A DNA stretch of 64,000 bases from Synergistaceae bacterium. Its GTDB lineage: Bacteria; Synergistota; Synergistia; Synergistales; Aminobacteriaceae. Where the stretch lies: assembly GCA_018436595.1 (NCBI GenBank), contig JAHDLC010000022.1:62001-126000 (forward strand), in the 5' to 3' direction. Below are positions 63,642 through 64,000 of the stretch, piece by piece (positions within the stretch are counted from its first letter, which is position 1; each line of letters opens with the position of its first letter). A model generated the notes under the pieces. The model was not told the origin of the DNA. It ran no database searches and saw nothing but the letters and a program-made list of their open reading frames with translations. The translations under genes were made by a program, and so were the position numbers.

Positions 63642-64000
63642 GACCTGTCTCCTTTATAAAAACGGAAGTACGCCCCGCAGGTTCCCTCCCCGGACACCAT
63701 GCAGGGGCCCACGGGAGACAGGGGGGTGCATGCCGAGCGGAACAGGGGGCATTCCGGAGGGATGATCTTTCCCGTCAGCACTTCGCCGCACCGGCATCCG
63801 GCAGGTGGGGCGCCCGGGAGCAGGGAGAGGCTGAACCGCTTTTCCGCGTCAAAGGATTCATACGCCTTTCTCAGGCCCAGCCCCGAGTCCGGAATGGTCC
63901 CGATACCCCTCCACGGGGCGTCCCGGTGCCGGAAGACCTCTTCAAGCAGTCCGAGGGCCTTGGTATTGCCTTCCTTTTTCACCGCTGTGCCATAGACCGA
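63638..64000 (-). CDS. hypD: Hydrogenase maturation protein HypD (3' part, runs off the window)
   Basis: The visible 120 residues are the C-terminal domain of HypD. The frame is open to the right edge. RGIGTIPDSGLGLRKAYESFDA, the iron-sulphur and catalytic cysteines in CRCGEVLTGKI, PPECPLF and ACTPLSPVGPCMVSGEGTCGAY match the family. HypD, with HypC, assembles the Fe(CN)2CO unit for [NiFe]-hydrogenase. Overlap with hypE shows a shared operon. Other hyp genes probably lie further right. Confidence 0.93.
   Translation of the reverse strand, partial: SVYGTAVKKEGNTKALGLLEEVFRHRDAPWRGIGTIPDSGLGLRKAYESFDAEKRFSLSLLPGAPPAGCRCGEVLTGKIIPPECPLFRSACTPLSPVGPCMVSGEGTCGAYFRFYKGDRS

Overview
The window is one contiguous, GC-rich, gene-dense stretch of a bacterial chromosome. 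Gene content points to a strictly anaerobic, amino-acid-fermenting, Gram-negative-type bacterium, most likely of the phylum Synergistota. Indicators are a complete branched-chain amino-acid ABC transporter, a fused 2-oxoacid:ferredoxin oxidoreductase, class III (anaerobic) ribonucleotide reductase, a CstA-type carrier, type III glutamine synthetase, hydrogenase maturation genes, and SepF/DivIVA beside RNase Y. This assignment is inference from gene content; no 16S gene is present.

Left arm (1-9300): the start of a leftward exported-protein gene, an archaeal-type D-aminoacyl-tRNA deacylase, then a three-part arsenic island. Part one is arsR-arsC-arsM/N-acr3 (sensor, arsenate reductase, a methyltransferase fused to an acetyltransferase, arsenite efflux). 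Part two is a membrane-tethered thioredoxin, a CcdA-like protein, an ArsP-type permease and a 47-residue Cys-rich protein. Part three is a second ArsR, a mini-thioredoxin and a second ArsP-type permease. Together they suggest reduction, methylation and export of inorganic and organic arsenic. A tRNA-Val(CAC) follows on the minus strand.

9400-17600: an unknown 150-residue protein, cstA, a tiny zinc-ribbon protein (minus), korAB, a BCP-type peroxiredoxin with an in-frame TGA exactly at the peroxidatic cysteine (a probable selenoprotein), then leftward folP-folK and a histidine phosphatase.

17600-28500: a CIRCE-controlled hrcA-grpE-dnaK-dnaJ heat-shock operon continuing into prmA, mtaB, a second lid-less Hsp70 and a J-domain protein with a helical-repeat-like tail, then hinT, rpsU and yqeY. 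28500-36100: nrdR-nrdD with candidate NrdR boxes, and livJHMGF. 36200-50500: pgsA, secA, a secreted DUF3857-like protein, argS, an FtsB/DivIC-like protein, the ribosomal/replication cluster rpsF-ssb-rpsR-yybS-rplI-dnaB, an unassigned highly structured intergenic element, an orphan ParB-like gene and an O-antigen ligase-like membrane protein.

50500-64000: leftward glnN; rightward queD-folE2-hydroxyacid dehydrogenase-membrane fusion-like protein-yggS-sepF-divIVA-recG-recX in tight overlap; rny-ymdB; then leftward hypE and the 3' end of hypD, which runs off the window. Convergent gene pairs are separated by strong hairpins. No CRISPR array, insertion sequence, prophage or rRNA gene was seen.
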